Shown: in pieces, positions 33,406 through 46,619 of the stretch
How the letters are laid out: each line of letters starts with the position of its first letter
How positions within the stretch are numbered: position 1 is the stretch's first letter
Assembly: GCF_003573695.1 (NCBI RefSeq)
Contig: NC_039359.1
Span: 90,376,566 to 90,440,565, forward strand
DNA length: 64,000 nucleotides
Source of the DNA: Papaver somniferum
Taxonomy: Eukaryota; Streptophyta; Magnoliopsida; Ranunculales; Papaveraceae
Direction: 5' to 3'
Position numbers and translations under genes: made by a program
Notes under the pieces: model-generated
The model's database searches: none
What the model saw: only the letters and a program-made list of their open reading frames with translations
Told to the model about the DNA's origin: nothing

Positions 33406-35845
33406 ACCTCACCCAATATTTCGTTTAGCAATCTATATGGATAAACTCCAATATACTTTCAAGAGAATCAACTAGACAGTCAGACTCAATCTTTAGAAAA
33501 GTATATCAAAGAGTTTATATCTCAATTTCTCAATTCAATCTGCAATCAAACAAATAGGAATTTGCGAGCCCGATTGAATATAAAAAATAACTTGGACGGT
33601 ATCAAAAATCAATATCCAAGTGTCAATCAATTCAATCAACAACCCAAAGGTCGGATTCAAGAATTGATTGAACTTATACACAACTTGTGATATTCAATTA
33701 TATAGAAAATATAATGCGTAAAAGAAATAACACAAACACTAGAATTTTGTTAACGAGGAAACCGCAAATGCAGAAAAACCCCGGGACCTAGTCCATCTTT
33801 GAAGTTTGAACACCACATTGTATTAAGCCGTTACAGACACTAGACTACTACAAGTTAACTTCGGACTGGAATGTAGTTGAGCCCTAACCAATCACACACT
33901 GATCAAGGTACAATTCCGAATCCCAGCAGGAATATATGCACTTGATTCCCTTAGATGATCTCACTCACAACTAAGAGTTGCTACGACCCAAATTCGAAGA
34001 CTTGATATACAAATCTGTCTCACGAAGAAAAGTCTATTGTGATAGATAAATCTGTCTCCCACATAAGTACCTACGAGTTTTTTTCCGTCTTTTGATAAAT
34101 CAAGGTGCACATGAACCAATCGATATAACAGACTTATATTCCTGAAGAACAACCTAGAAATATCAATCACCTCACAATAATCATAATCGTATGGAAACGA
34201 AACAATATATTATGGAATCACAAACGATGAGACGAAGATGTTTGTGACTACGTTTTATCTTACCTATCAAATATAAATATCGATCAAATCTTTGAGAAGA
34301 TAGTACTCAATACGATAGTATACAGTAATATCAAAACAAGCAACTATAGAGAAAATAGTTGGGTCTGGCTTCAGAATCCCAATGAATTCTTCAAGTCGTT
34401 AACCTATTAGGGTTTTAGGAAAAACCTAGGTTAAAGTAGAATCGACTCTAATCGCAACTAGTATCACACAGGAGGTTGGGGATTAGGTTTCCCAATTGCT
34501 AGAGTTCTCCCTTATATAGTCTTCAAATCAGGGTTTGATAGCTTTGAAATAAAGCAATCAATATTCACTGTTATATGAACTCCTGATTAGATTCAAGCTA
34601 ATATCCTTCAACCGTTAGATTGAACTTAGCTTGTTACACACAAATGAAATATACCTTCACTTAGATATGGGTAACCGTACCTAAACGTGTACACCTATTT
34701 GGCTCAACTATATTTAACCGAAGTTAGCCATATGAACACTTTAATATCAACCTTATTCATCTTAATCACAACTAGTTCAAATGAATCAAATGAAACTAGT
34801 TATAGAGTTGTTCAATTGTTTATATTCTCATAGAAGTATACAAGACACAATTGAAGCAAAATTGGTTTGATTAACTCGAATCAATTCATGAACATTATAT
34901 CCACGGTTTTCAAAAGATTGCATTCCTTAATATATAAATGTGTTAATTCATGACATAACCAATTATTGAACATAAAACACTCAAGTATGCAAACAGGTAC
35001 GCATACCTAAGTAGACGGACATGGACTGTGTTCTCCAGTATGCAAACGGGTACGTATATTGTCGTTCACATCCTAACTCAGGTGAATATAGTGCGTGTAC
35101 GGGTACGCATACTAAAGTTCCCTGACTTCAACTGACTTCACTAGTACGCATACGGGTATGCATATTAGATTGTCGGTCTTGGACCACACATATGCAATTA
35201 CGTATTTTATGCTTATATCCAATCATGGTTAATCGTTCTAAACTCCCATTTCAATCATTGAAACATTCTTAGAAGATGACAATAGCTGTCTCACACAAAC
35301 TATTAGCTTCAAAGCAATTTTCAAGTGATCGAATGATCAATACGAAACATTCTGAATTTACATCAAATGACTGTCTGACACAAATCATATAAGGTGTTAC
35401 CAAGAGATTTTCACATGATCATCTTTTGACTTTCATCAAGAATATAAGATGATCTTGGTTAAAGCGAAAGCTTACCAACACATATTTCGAGAAATATATA
35501 AGCGAGTTAAACTCAGCTCCAAATATCAATTGTGTATAAATTAAAGTCTATATAGTTATATGACTTTTGTCTCAAAAGGAGATAGAGTAAAATAGACCTC
35601 TGAGTGATAGATGAGTTTCAGTATCCACACCTTTTGTTGATGAAGTTCTACAAGCTCCCCTTTGTAGTTTTTCGTCTTTAATCGATGAACGTCGTGAAGT
35701 CTAAAGCTCAACTACACATTCTATCCTAGTTCGAGACATAGCTATAAGTAGACTTGAAATCAAGACTTATAGTTTTTGCAACTAAACTTGACAAACAATC
35801 TTGAGATAGCAACGCTTGCGAGTTTGACCGAGCAGTGCTCTAACA
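33406..35845 (-). mobile_element. LTR-like repeat, copy B, acting as 3' LTR of the Sirevirus-like element
   Basis: On the minus strand it begins TGTTAGAGCACTGCTCGG at 35845, immediately after the polypurine stretch GACAAAGGGGGAGAT, as expected for a 3' LTR. It carries the same core as copy A (ACCGCAAATGCAGAAAAACC at ~33762, CACTCACAACTAAGAGTTGC at ~33962). Its other end abuts copy A without a clear CA terminus, so that edge is truncated or recombined. Confidence 0.7.
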
Positions 35846-36530
35846 ATCTCCCCCTTTGTCAATTTTAGTGACAAAACTATCAATACATATGGATTACAAA
35901 ATAAATAAACTTTGTAACTTCTCATCCGAATGCTTGATCTCCTTGATTCTTCAACATTACTCGAAATTTTTTGTCACTTCTAAGTACTCCAGTGATTCTG
36001 AACGTGTTTAACTTAGCATCATATTTGTTGAAGATCCATAGCCATAACAATGAGAAAACAGTTGCTCTCAATCATTGTTATACAATGTCATAGTATTATT
36101 ATACAACATCAAAGTTCAATTGTATCACAACTTTGACAACAATACTATGGTGATATGTATCACTCCCCCTTAGTCAATACTTCATCTCACAATGAACCCC
36201 CCACCCCTTACATAATGATTCATAAACCATATGTATATGTACTGTGAACTACAAAATAATTCTCCCCCTTTTTGTCAATATAAATTGAAAAAGGTGCGAA
36301 AACTAGCGGGATCATAATGAAATTCTCATAGAGATACTTCATGACTAAAAGAGAACATATCAAATTTTTTTGATGGTTTCACATAGTCGAAACTTAGTGT
36401 ATTCGTCAAGGAGTTTATAAAGATACAAGATAACTCCTACAATATTCCACAGCCACACTCCCCACAAAGATTTGGCAATTGCGCACACGTTCAATTAAGA
36501 ACTCTCCCCCATAAAATGTCATTCCTGAAA
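35846..36530 (-). mobile_element. Sirevirus-like 3' noncoding region with several polypurine-like tracts
   Basis: The plus strand shows CTCCCCCTTTGTC (35849), CTCCCCCTTAGTCA (36164), CTCCCCCTTTTTGTCA (36263) and CTCTCCCCCA (36502). On the minus strand these are repeated AAAGGGGGAGA tracts upstream of the LTR. Multiple polypurine tracts are a described signature of Sireviruses (Ty1/copia). Noncoding. Confidence 0.7.
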
Positions 36531-37003
36531 GAACAACAAGAGTGACCTTACTTTTACAAGAAAAGAAGGATTTTTTTGGACATTAACAAATCACATGAGA
36601 CATGAATTTGTATCCAAAAATCTCAATTAAATTAACCACAAAGGAAATGATTAACTTATGTAGAAGTGCTCAACATAAGAAAACTTACGGAGCCACACAG
36701 TACTTTCACAAAGATGTGGATCAGGGAAAGACCAATACTGCGGAATATACAAAGATTCATTCTATTTTTCATCAATATTTGCATAGAGACATATAATAGA
36801 CTTAACTTTTGACATATATTCAGTTGAACTTCTTACGGATTTAACACATTTAGCAGTTTAATTGAAAGATACAAATCATTCAAAGCTAAAATACCATTAA
36901 GTTATTACAACCACTAAAAGATAACAGTTTAAATAAGTTCGACATAAGAAGTTTAACAGATAAAATAAGAGAGGTCTGAAATTGACAAGCAAGAAAGAAA
37001 ATA

Positions 37004-38018
37004 CTATCCCAGATTGCGATAGATATCCTCAGCATTCTTAGATATCGATTTAGCAAGATCTAGATGAACCATCACAACATGAGTCAACTGTCTCTCTAAG
37101 CACTCATTCCTTTGTAGAATAAAAGCAACTTCAGGATTAGCATATTTCTTTATCTTGTTAATGTCAATTTGACTCAAGGGAGATGGAGTACCAATACAAG
37201 TTCTAAACTGAACAATCTTGAATTGACTACAAATTCGGCTGATGAGGCATGGAAAGCCAGGGTTTTTCTTATGTGAAACCATGTGTATCATTTGTCTAAC
37301 AATTAATCCAAAGAAATCAACCTCTTCACCCAGAAACAAGATAGTAAACCAACTCAGCCAAAGTTCTGCTCCAGAGATTTTTTTCGAGCGTACTGGGAAT
37401 TAAATTAACCACAGCTAGTTTACCAAAAATCTTCAAACGAAAGCTTATATTGTCCACATGAAGTTTGCTTTCGGTCCATGACACATTATTTCCTAAGAGA
37501 AGTTTAGACAACTGATTCTTATTTGGTACGCAACCTTCTGGTTGTGGAACAACAAATGAATGATGAAGAGGCAAGTTTAATAACTCAGCAATGACGCTAC
37601 GATTAACCTCAAACATTGTTCCTTTAACCATATTCTTAAAACAACAATCGGCCTTGTTGGGTGCATTTAGGTTTGCATAAAACTCACAAGTCATTTCAGG
37701 AAATGATTCCCCTATCCCCTTGTGAACGTCACCCCATTCAAACTGGTACATGAAAAAGTGAAAATCTGGTTCCTGAACAGACTGATCATATGCCCTTTCC
37801 ATGACAAAATGACCACTAAAGAGTTTGTCATATTTGTCCCTGGCAGAGATGTTGATAAAACCTATTTGATGTCTAGCATCATAATACAGTTGGTGAACAT
37901 CGACACTGATATCATCATCATATTCATCGTCACTATCAACAACTTTCCTACTTGAACTAACACCACTGTTATACTTCCTTATAGACATGCTGATATAAGA
38001 AGAATAAAAAAATAACAC
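37004..38018 (-). pseudogene. Envelope-like ORF of a Sirevirus-type retrotransposon, frameshifted
   Basis: Two overlapping minus-strand frames (38018-37326, 230 codons; 37339-37004, 111 codons) are separated by a single frameshift near 37330. The protein has an acidic serine-rich start (SDDEYDDD) and then a globular part with 'FYANLNAPNKAD' and 'ELLNLP', the pattern of the plant transposon protein domain found in Sirevirus envelope-like ORFs. Its place, upstream of the polypurine tracts and LTR on the same strand, fits that role. Function is unproven in the family. gag and pol are absent; 38300-38870 is unassigned and is followed by LTR sequence. Inactive. Confidence 0.65.
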
Positions 38019-38875
38019 TAGTTGTTTAAGAACTTACTTGGGGAACCGAACTGTTTCCAATGGTGAAGTTCCGAAACGGTGAACAAAACAAAATCCACTC
38101 TTAACCCGTAGCACGAAAGATTCTCCTGATTTCAAATGATCAAAAACTAAACAAAATATGGTTAAGAAATGATGGTATAAAAACTTTGGGTTTTCCTCAT
38201 CTGCTCGTGAACTTTTTGAGAAGAGAAGGTGAAAAGAAAAAAGTGGTCTCTTTCTATTTTTATGTGCCAAACGGTGGTACATGAACCAGTTGAATACGTT
38301 CTGTAACACGGTTCAAACACGTACAGGTTCAGAGTACCTGAACCGTACGTGTTTACGCAAGGGCTCGTTTGTTTTATGGAACAACAAAATATTTAGAGCA
38401 AAACTCAACAAATATTTTCTTGAGCAATTTTTGTATAATCAAGAATATGCAATACAAAAGTGATCTTGTACACCATGACACCAAGAGAGAATTTCTTTCT
38501 AGATACTTTTACATCTTTCAGCTTTGAGAGATACCTAAGGGACTGTTTTTATAAGTTTTTAGAAGAACTTCCAGAGATCACAAATGAATCTGTGTTTCTA
38601 ATTTATTATTTTAACTCTTATAAGAAACAGTCTCTGCAGATAATTTTTAGAAATGCATAGGGAAACTCTTTTGATAAAAAGAGACGTCCTAATTTTTCAG
38701 ACGAAGAAACAATATTATTATCTTGGTAAGATATATCAGGATTGACCAATGAATTGATTCATGCTTAGAGGTAATGCTGTCAGACGACTTAGGCTTAATC
38801 TCTTCTTGTAATTCGTTTAGTTTGGTACAACCAATTGGATTACACAGAGGAGGAGCATTTATCTCACTGATTAAT
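38019..38875. other. Unassigned sequence upstream of the envelope-like ORF
   Basis: It contains an imperfect palindrome around 38303-38350 (ACGTACAGGTTCAG...CTGAACCGTACGT). No pol domain is recognised. It is probably internal sequence of the same degraded retroelement. Confidence 0.4.
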
Positions 38876-39118
38876 TCAATCTTTAGAAAAGTATATCAAA
38901 GAGTTTATATCTCAATTTCTCAATTCAATCTACAATCAAACAAATAGGAATTTGCGTGCCCGATTGAATATAAGAAATAACTTGGACGGTATCAAAAACC
39001 AATATCCAAGTGTCATTCAATTCAATCAACAACCCAAAGGCAGGATTCAAGAATTGATTGAACTTACGCACAACCTGTGATATTTCAATTATATAGAAAA
39101 TTATAATGTGGAAAAGAA
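38876..39118 (-). mobile_element. LTR fragment nearly identical to part of copy B
   Basis: Corresponds base for base, with few changes, to 33488-33730 (starts TTCAATCTTTAGAAAAGTAT). It is cut at 39118 by the start of copy C. Confidence 0.85.
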
Positions 39119-41790
39119 ATTGAAAAGGCGAGGGTACCCAAATATACCTCAAGCTAAAATATTTTCTACCTATAAGTCCTTTCTCCGAACGTGATTGTCT
39201 ATGGACTGAGTCGAGACAATGCAACAAATCGGTTCACACTTCGTGTGATCGTCTATGGATAAGAGATCGAGACAATACAACAACGAAGTATGTTTACTTG
39301 ATAAAAGGTTCAGACTTAACCAAACACAATAGGATTGCTATCAAGTAAATATGAATTAACGTTTGTGTAATTTAATTTAAATTATAATAAAGACAATTAT
39401 AATTGCGGAAAATAAAAGTAAATGACACAGCAAGATTTTGTTAACGAGGAAACCGCAAATGCAGAAAAACCTCGGGACCTTGTTCAGAATTTGAATACTC
39501 TCAAGATTAAGCCGCTATACAAAATAAACCAACTTCGTATAGTTGAGACCAAGCAACTAAACTTATAGTTCACCTAGTTCTGTCTGCCACGCCTCCAACT
39601 TATGAATAAGCCACGTACTTGGAATAATTCCTTTGGTTCGTGTTCCAAACAGTAAAGGAACAACAAATTTGTTTGGTAGCAACTCTCTTCAACCAAGTGA
39701 TGCGAGTTCGACAAAGGCTCTTCTATTTATCTAATATAAACTCCTTCGTCAGGTTTTCAGATCTATCTTATTCTCAACTACCGAAGTAATTGTTAAGATT
39801 TTGCAACCAATACTTTTAATCACAAAGAATTGTATTGATGCTGATCTACACAACTAATCGATCTAATCCATCACAAGGATAAACCAATTATAGTTGGATC
39901 CTCTATACCTAAACAAGTATTTTGCACACCAAAGATTATGAACCCCAAATCAGAAATCTTCAATATCTTCTTTGTCTTTAAATCTTCTTAGATCTTCAAT
40001 AAACATCTGCACACAACAACTTGAATCTCTTGTGATCAATCACGCACATAACGGAGTCTGTTAACAATGGATTATTACAAGACGTCTTTAGATCTACAAA
40101 CAGTCTAAAGATCCTTGTCGACACTTCGATCTAGTTTGAGTGAATCTTATATCAGAAGAGAAGATTCTCAAGCATAAACAAACTAGGTGCAATCAAAGTT
40201 CAACCACCGTTAGTCAATCAAATCAATCGAAAACAAAAGATAAACCGCAATTATCTAGTTTCCCGCTAACGGTACTAATAGAGATTCTCAATCCCAAAGA
40301 AAACTTTAAACTGAGAGGCCGTAAGAGATTTCTCCTAATTAGGTTACTCTCCTCTCCGAATAGGAGGCTTCACCAGTAACAACCTAATCGAGGCACTTTG
40401 TTGTCACGAAGGATTAGTTTGCTAGAAATGCAAACTTCAAGTATTTATAGACAAGGAAGTTTGGACACCAAGGAATTTCCAAAACCTAAAATATTCTTAA
40501 TATATGCAATAAAGTCCTGATTCGGTTTTCATAATTCCTGGAAATGCTCTATTCAAAATAATGACCGAAAATCTCTTTGTAAAATCTCTAACTAGTAAAT
40601 ACACATTACTAATTCTCATTTTCCTAAAATAAAATTAACAACCTTAATTAAAAGATTCTTAACTTATATATGTTTAAGATCCTAGGATTTTCTTCCTTTA
40701 GCTATTAAGGAATAAATTTGAACAATTAAAGATACGCGTTACTGCACATGTTCAAAGTATGTCGACATCCTTACTTTGTAAGTCCTTTTTCATACTTACA
40801 ATCTTGAAACCGATTTGCCACACTTCCAAAAAAGTTTAGAATTAGTTCATCTGACTTTCAAGAACTATGTGATTGATCGAGAACACTCAATCACAAATCA
40901 TGGGTTTAACGGTTCTACCAAAACAAGTTTCGGTTCTACCTCCATGTGAGTATTGTGCATAGTCACACTAGCTTTCCAAAATTCGGTTGACTAGGTACTA
41001 GGATCTGTTCCCCCCCCCCCCCCCCACACACACACACATATATATGTATGGTCTCTAACTTGAATGTGTTGCACATTTCCATAGTATCGGTTCCCCTTTG
41101 CCTAAAAATGTGTTGCACATGTCCATAGGATCGGTTCCCCTTTCTGCTATAAACTTGATGTACCTCATACCAGGATCGATTCCACTTTGTGATGTGTTGC
41201 ACCTCTTAGTAGGACCGGTTACCCTTTACTCATAGTTGGTCTTACACAAATCACAAACTCGATCATACCATCTCAGGCGATTACTTAAGATCGGTTTCAC
41301 TAATAAAAGTCATACCAATACATCAGTCAGGCCTTTGTGAATAGTTTTACCAAGAACACAAATAAGTCATGAGCGGTTATACTAATCACACATATTGGTT
41401 GTTCAAAATATATGCAATTAATAACAATAACAATAACGCCTGGCGATTTCCTTTTCGATTCAAAAAACAAGTTCATGAATTTACTTCCTTAAAATACATG
41501 TAAAAACATTGTTTCCTAGGATGAAATCCTCACCTCATACCCATACATAATCACAATAGCATTTAAACTATTATGCCGATGTCTTATCTACAAAGTTTAA
41601 TGGTTAAGCAATAAACCTCGAATTGTATTCCTTAATACTATGTCTATCTAGAGTTCAATCATGCTTCGCAGTTTTATTTTCAATATGCACAACTTGAAAG
41701 ATACGTTAGGGAATGAAACAGTTCAAGTCAAATATCACTAACCTCAAGTGGAAGGATATGTGTCTTTGTCTGTCACAATTTTTGTGCAAA
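39119..41790 (-). mobile_element. LTR-like repeat, copy C (diverged subfamily)
   Basis: Starts TGAAAAGGCGAGGGTACCC, comparable with copy A's TGAAAACACTGGGGGTACC, and carries the core ACCGCAAATGCAGAAAAAC at ~39450. The rest diverges. At 41070-41220 a short block (GTGTTGCACATTTCCATAGT ... GATCGGTTCCCCTTT) is repeated about four times. The 3' boundary is approximate. Inserted into the copy-B fragment that ends at 39118. Confidence 0.55.
41010..41046. repeat. Compound microsatellite C(16)-(AC)n-(AT)n
   Basis: Sixteen C, then ACACACACACAC, then ATATATAT. Homopolymer length may be unreliable. Confidence 0.95.
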
Positions 41791-43129
41791 AAAAATGAAA
41801 AAGAAAATCAATTTCTGGAATTTGAGAAACAGATCTAAACTATTCACAAAATTGATCATGGATTTCGGTCAAACACGGGCAAATGAACATATTTGCAGTT
41901 CAAACTTCTTTAAAAAAATCACTACATTAATCAGATGATTCGGACTCTTAATGGAAACATCTCTGTTTTTCGGAGAACCAATGTTCTTGATTGTGTCGGG
42001 TAGAGAAGATGAAGTTTAGGGTCGGGTAAAACCCATATACCACCCACACTGTATATTTTCACCCCTGTTCTTCTCTTCCTATTTCGCCCCCTTTGTTTCT
42101 GCTGATGACGATTCAGGAGAAGACCCAACATTTGATGTTCTTGAAGAAACAAGATCAAGTCTATCCAGACCTTCATTGAAGAAAACTTAATTACGGTTCC
42201 TATATTAATCTTATTCATTGACTTATTGACCTCTTTATTTGTAGTGATGGAGCTATCTTTTTGTTATTTTTTTTTACAGGATTTCAAAGGTTATTGAATC
42301 TGGGAATGATGAAGACTGGATATGGATAGCTAAAGGACCTGAACTTAATGCGAAAGATGCCAAAAGTTTTGAAACTATGGAGACGATCATTGCTGGTAAG
42401 TGTTTGATATAATCCTTCAATGAGGATGCAAGTTTGTGGATAGGGTTTTAATGTGGTTTGTGTTTTGTTGGTCAGTTGGAGAATTGAAAGTAGAACAATA
42501 TAAAAAGTTTATTTGAGGAAGAATGGATTGCGATTGACCAACGTGGAAGAAATACGTTTTTATTAATCATATTAAGGAACATCTTGGGTAATAATGAATG
42601 ACGTTATATGGTCTCTGATTTTGATTCTTTTTATTTGATGTTGTTTTGATCTAATTTGACAATTGTTTATGTCTTCGTGCAAGATCATCAATGGTGGTGG
42701 AGAACAAAAGTGTCCAGTATCTAGCTTTATGTATAACACAAATTAAGTTAGAATTCCTGACCATTACTAAATCCTTGTTAAGTTTTTTTTTTTCGATAGT
42801 GTCTTTTTTCATTCTTCGGTCCGTCGGCCACCCCATCGCGCGCGGTCATCTAGTTAGTGATTATGTTAAATTACTTAGAATGATTAGTGAGGTTAAATAA
42901 AAAAATATTTAGTAGAAGAATTATTGGTAGAGGAGAAAAAGAAGATGGTCTTGGAAAAAAAAACTTTTTTTGAGACGGGTGAGTATCGCTTGACTTGCCA
43001 GTTGAATGATATTTTGGGTACTTAGATAAACTTCAAAGTTATTTAATGTTGCATGATTTGGCCAAAATTTACGAAAAATTAAAAATCCGCTAAATAAATT
43101 TTGCTAGGTCAACCAAGTTCAGCTACAAT
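41791..43129. other. Intergenic, one exon-like stretch
   Basis: 42280-42395 is bounded by a T-rich ACAG acceptor and a GTAAGT donor and is open: ISKVIESGNDEDWIWIAKGP, then ELNAKDAKSFETMETIIAG. I do not recognise it and see no partner exon. The rest is AT-rich with no element called. Confidence 0.35.
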
Positions 43130-43478
43130 TTATGAAGAACAGGAAGCCGAACTCACCTGTTGGTGTAGTTCGGTTAGTGTATCTTCCAACACAAGTAGCC
43201 AAACCCACCTTTAATAGAGTTTTGCAAGGTTCGGCTATCCAGATTCTAAGATAGGTAACCAAACTTTTAGGATGGTGTTTACAGAGTATTGTTCGGTTTA
43301 TTCAATGCCATAGGTTTCATAGCCGAATTTTTGGTAGAAATATGCGAAAAAAACACAAGTGGTAAGTTCAGCATGATCGCAAAGTTTATAAAACATTGGA
43401 GAACTATTCGTTCGGTTAGCAAAAAAGTTGCTACTTAACCTAACTCATTATCTAGGTTTTCAGAGAAAAGTTTGGTTA

Positions 43479-43520
<42 letters not shown>

Positions 43521-43995
43521 GATTGAACTGAACTGAACATTTAGCTTTACATAGAAGAGTTATTTTTTTAAAAAAAGAATTTGTAGGACCGAAATGTACT
43601 TATGTATGTATGGGAAAACAATTGGTTAGGGGAAAACAATTCCAACTAACCTAACCAGCCAAACTCAACTTATTAGTTTACAGTGAGGAGTTCGGTTAGA
43701 AAAAAGAAATTTTTTTTTCGAACCAACCAAACTCAGCATTTGATGTTCTATACAAGGGTTCGATTAGGGGACAAAATTTTCCAACTAACCTAACCAACCC
43801 AACAAAAAATATTGGTTTTTAGTGAGGAGTTCGGTTAGCAGAGCTTTTTTTTGCGAACCAACCGAACTCAACATTTGTTGTTCTATACAAGAGTTCGGTT
43901 ACTATTTTTTTTTTCTTTTATAATAGCCGAAGTGTTCTTCATGTTCTTGGTTTCAGAATGTTCGGTTAGCAAACTAGAGTTTTTTTAAACTACTC
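43130..43995. repeat. TTCGGTTA / TAACCGAA-rich degenerate tandem repeat
   Basis: Blocks such as GTGAGGAGTTCGGTTAG, AACCAACCGAACTCAACATT, TTGTTCTATACAAGAGTTCGG and CCAACTAACCTAACCAACCC recur at ~130-140 bp, best seen at 43610-43910. A T-run of 37 bases lies at 43482-43518 and shorter T-runs mark other copies. Confidence 0.75.
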
Positions 43996-44944
43996 TTAAC
44001 CGAACAATGCTACTGTAACTTCCATTTAAACCATATGATTTCTACTCGATTTTTTCAATCAAAAACGAAATAACAGTGATAGGTTTTTGAATTGAACGAG
44101 AAACGTCACGGAAATATGGAAGAAGAAGAGAAGAATTTTTTTTTTTCAAAATTAATAATATCGGGGTCCTCACCTATGTTTCACATTTTTTATTTTGGTT
44201 AATGATTTTTTTGTTTTTGATTTAGGTTAATGATTTGTTTACTTAGGTGGTGATTAGGTTGGTTTTAATTTAAAATAGGATAAAGGGTAAATTAGTATTT
44301 TCCTGAAACCCCTTATATGTATTGTGCAGTTGGGTGAATCAAATCATGATCCCCAAAAAAGTCATGGTCCCCATAAAATCATTCCTTTTAAAATGTAGGA
44401 GATTCTACAGATTAGCTCAAACTAGGTCCTACTATGGCATTCCTTCACCCTCTGTTTCACTTGAAGTCTTTTTTATACACTCCTTTGGGTATGAGTGGTT
44501 GGTAATCTTCACCATACGTCAGATTGTTTGGAGGATGACTACATATCAACCAAACAACAAATAGTCTGGACTCTGGAGGATGGAAATAAAAACGCAAAAG
44601 AAAAACAAAAAACAATAATATCAACGCAAATGGCAAACAGTCTGGAGGACGGAAATAAAAACCAGAAAATAAATATTTTAGAAAAAATAAAGTTCGACGA
44701 CAAACTATTTATTCATTCTTTTTAAAATTTGAATAATTACCACCACTTTTGATTTTTTTTAGTATAATGTTCTTTTTAAATATTATTATAAACAGACGAT
44801 TTGTTGTATAGTTTTCTACTCCTCCTTCTTATAGTGGGATTACTCCTTCGTATAAACAAGTCCTTCTTCAAATTGAAACAGTTAGTCTTCAAATGAGACT
44901 ACCCCGTAACCCATGCTCTAAGGGTAAAATATATAAAGAGATAA
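43996..44944. other. AT-rich intergenic sequence
   Basis: No gene. CAGTCTGGAGGACGGAAATAA-type sequence occurs twice (44565-44595 and 44635-44660). Nothing else stands out. Confidence 0.5.
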
Positions 44945-45099
44945 AGTAAAAACTCCATATATTAATATACTCGGGACCTACCAAAATTATTAACATATAT
45001 AAGTTATTAATATATGGAGGTTATCCTCCATAAGATTTTACAAGTTGGGATCAAATTATTTATCATATATAAAGGTTATTAATATATGGAGTTTTTACT
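44945..45099. mobile_element. 155-bp MITE with perfect 23-bp TIR
   Basis: AGTAAAAACTCCATATATTA+ATA (44945-44967) is exactly inverted at 45077-45099. Similar ATATATGGAG blocks recur inside, so the element can fold into several stems. I see no clear target duplication. The superfamily is unknown. Confidence 0.8.
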
Positions 45100-45399
45100 G
45101 CATTGTGTGTTATGAACTTGAAAACATAAGGGCAATAAATAGTATAAGGGCAAAGCCTAATATCCACCCATTTTTCATGATTTTAGTAATGTCCCTATTT
45201 GGTTTATGTTAATGTTAAAGATTAATAGTGAATGTTGGTAATTAATGTTGATTGATTAAGTTTCGTGTTGTTGGTAATTTTTGAAGAGAAATAGAATTTT
45301 TTTGAGAGATAGCCAGGGTTTTAGTTAAGGAGAAGAAATTTGTTTTTCTTAGTGTATATCACAAGGAGGTGGTTGGGAGTCGAACAACAAACTAAGTTC

Positions 45400-45700
45400 C
45401 TGCACCTTTCATTTTCACCATTGAATTATTTATTTTTATATTTCCATCGCTTCTCCAACGTCTCAGCAATCAATCATTCTTTGTTGATGTTGATGATGAA
45501 GTTAACAAGTCGAAAGAAAACTCAAGCTGCCAATTTACCTTTATTGGCCACATCGAAGCTGAAAATAATAAAATGTTTCATCCATATTATGCAAAACCAA
45601 TCAAGTGCTTAGATTTCAATCAAGTGTTTAGAATTTCCTTCCTCGATCTCACGAATCACACAACTCTTACCCTAGCAAAAACATAGACATAACAGACAAG
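45400..45700. repeat. Dispersed repeat, copy 2 (partner at 29880-30480)
   Basis: Shares TTTTTATATTTCCATCGCTT, TGATGTTGATGATGAAGTTA and the block around AATTTCCTTCCTCGATCTCA with the partner, with scattered substitutions. Confidence 0.6.
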
Positions 45701-46454
45701 TGGAAACTTTTCACCCTCAAGACATACACCCCCGAGGCCTTTTCATGACTGGGTTTTGTTGTATGCACATGCATAAGTCCCATCATTTTGGGAATTGGGG
45801 CATACATCTTAATAACCCTATCATACCAATTGCATACTACATGCACGTGCAATCAAGTAATCAAGAAATCATGAAATCAATCTCCCCTTCCTTGGATGGA
45901 TGCTTCTTAAATATCCACATTCCTCGCACACTCTAGGCTCTAGCTTGTATCCTTCCAAGTAAACTCCTCTTGGTGGGGGTTGGTATAACATCACATGTAT
46001 CATCGACCAAAAACGGGAAAAATGAAGTGCTGCATCTGGTTCCAAGAATTGTATTTTGTAGCTTGTATGGTGATATCTTATCTCTTGTTTTGTTCTTATC
46101 TCAAGCTTGCTAATAATGGTAGTATGGTTTGATGAAAACATATTCAAATTTATGTGTTTGATTTTTATACCCCCTGCTCAAGAAGTATGGTTTTTATTTG
46201 GTTTTTTACGTTTTGGCATGTTATGTGAAAATGAAAGTTGAAACAGACATCGTCAAATGTACCTTGGATGTTGATTTTAATTTGTTGTGACTTGTGATCA
46301 TACTTCATGATCACCTACTGCATTATACGCATCTGTTTCAAAAATGGAACGAACGACCAAATTCATTACCGCTCATAGTAACCTAATAGTGGGAATTGTT
46401 TGCATAATAGTGGGTTTTCTCTCTTCCTCACGTATTTCTTTTTGTAGGAATTAC
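45701..46454. other. Intergenic sequence, nothing recognised
   Basis: Short open frames only; no domain or element ends. Confidence 0.45.
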
Positions 46455-46619
46455 TGTTTAGTCCAATTTTTCATGACCTAGTTAATGGCTAGTCCACCCG
46501 TAAAAACATTTACTCCCTAATGCAAAAACATGACTCTCTAGTCCAAAAACTTCGTGGAGATTATAAAGCGTATTTTCTAAATGCCTAAAACACCTTTTCA
46601 GGTCTAATTAGTATCCACA

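Noticed and set aside
37722..37955. Plus-strand frame of 77 codons
   Set aside because: Antisense shadow of the envelope-like ORF.
40963..41202. Minus-strand frame with YVCVCGGGGGEQ
   Set aside because: It reads through a C-run and AC microsatellite in an LTR-like repeat.
30951..41790. A single very long LTR retrotransposon
   Set aside because: Core motifs recur at 31311, 33762 and 39450 with truncated joints, showing several separate LTR-like copies instead.
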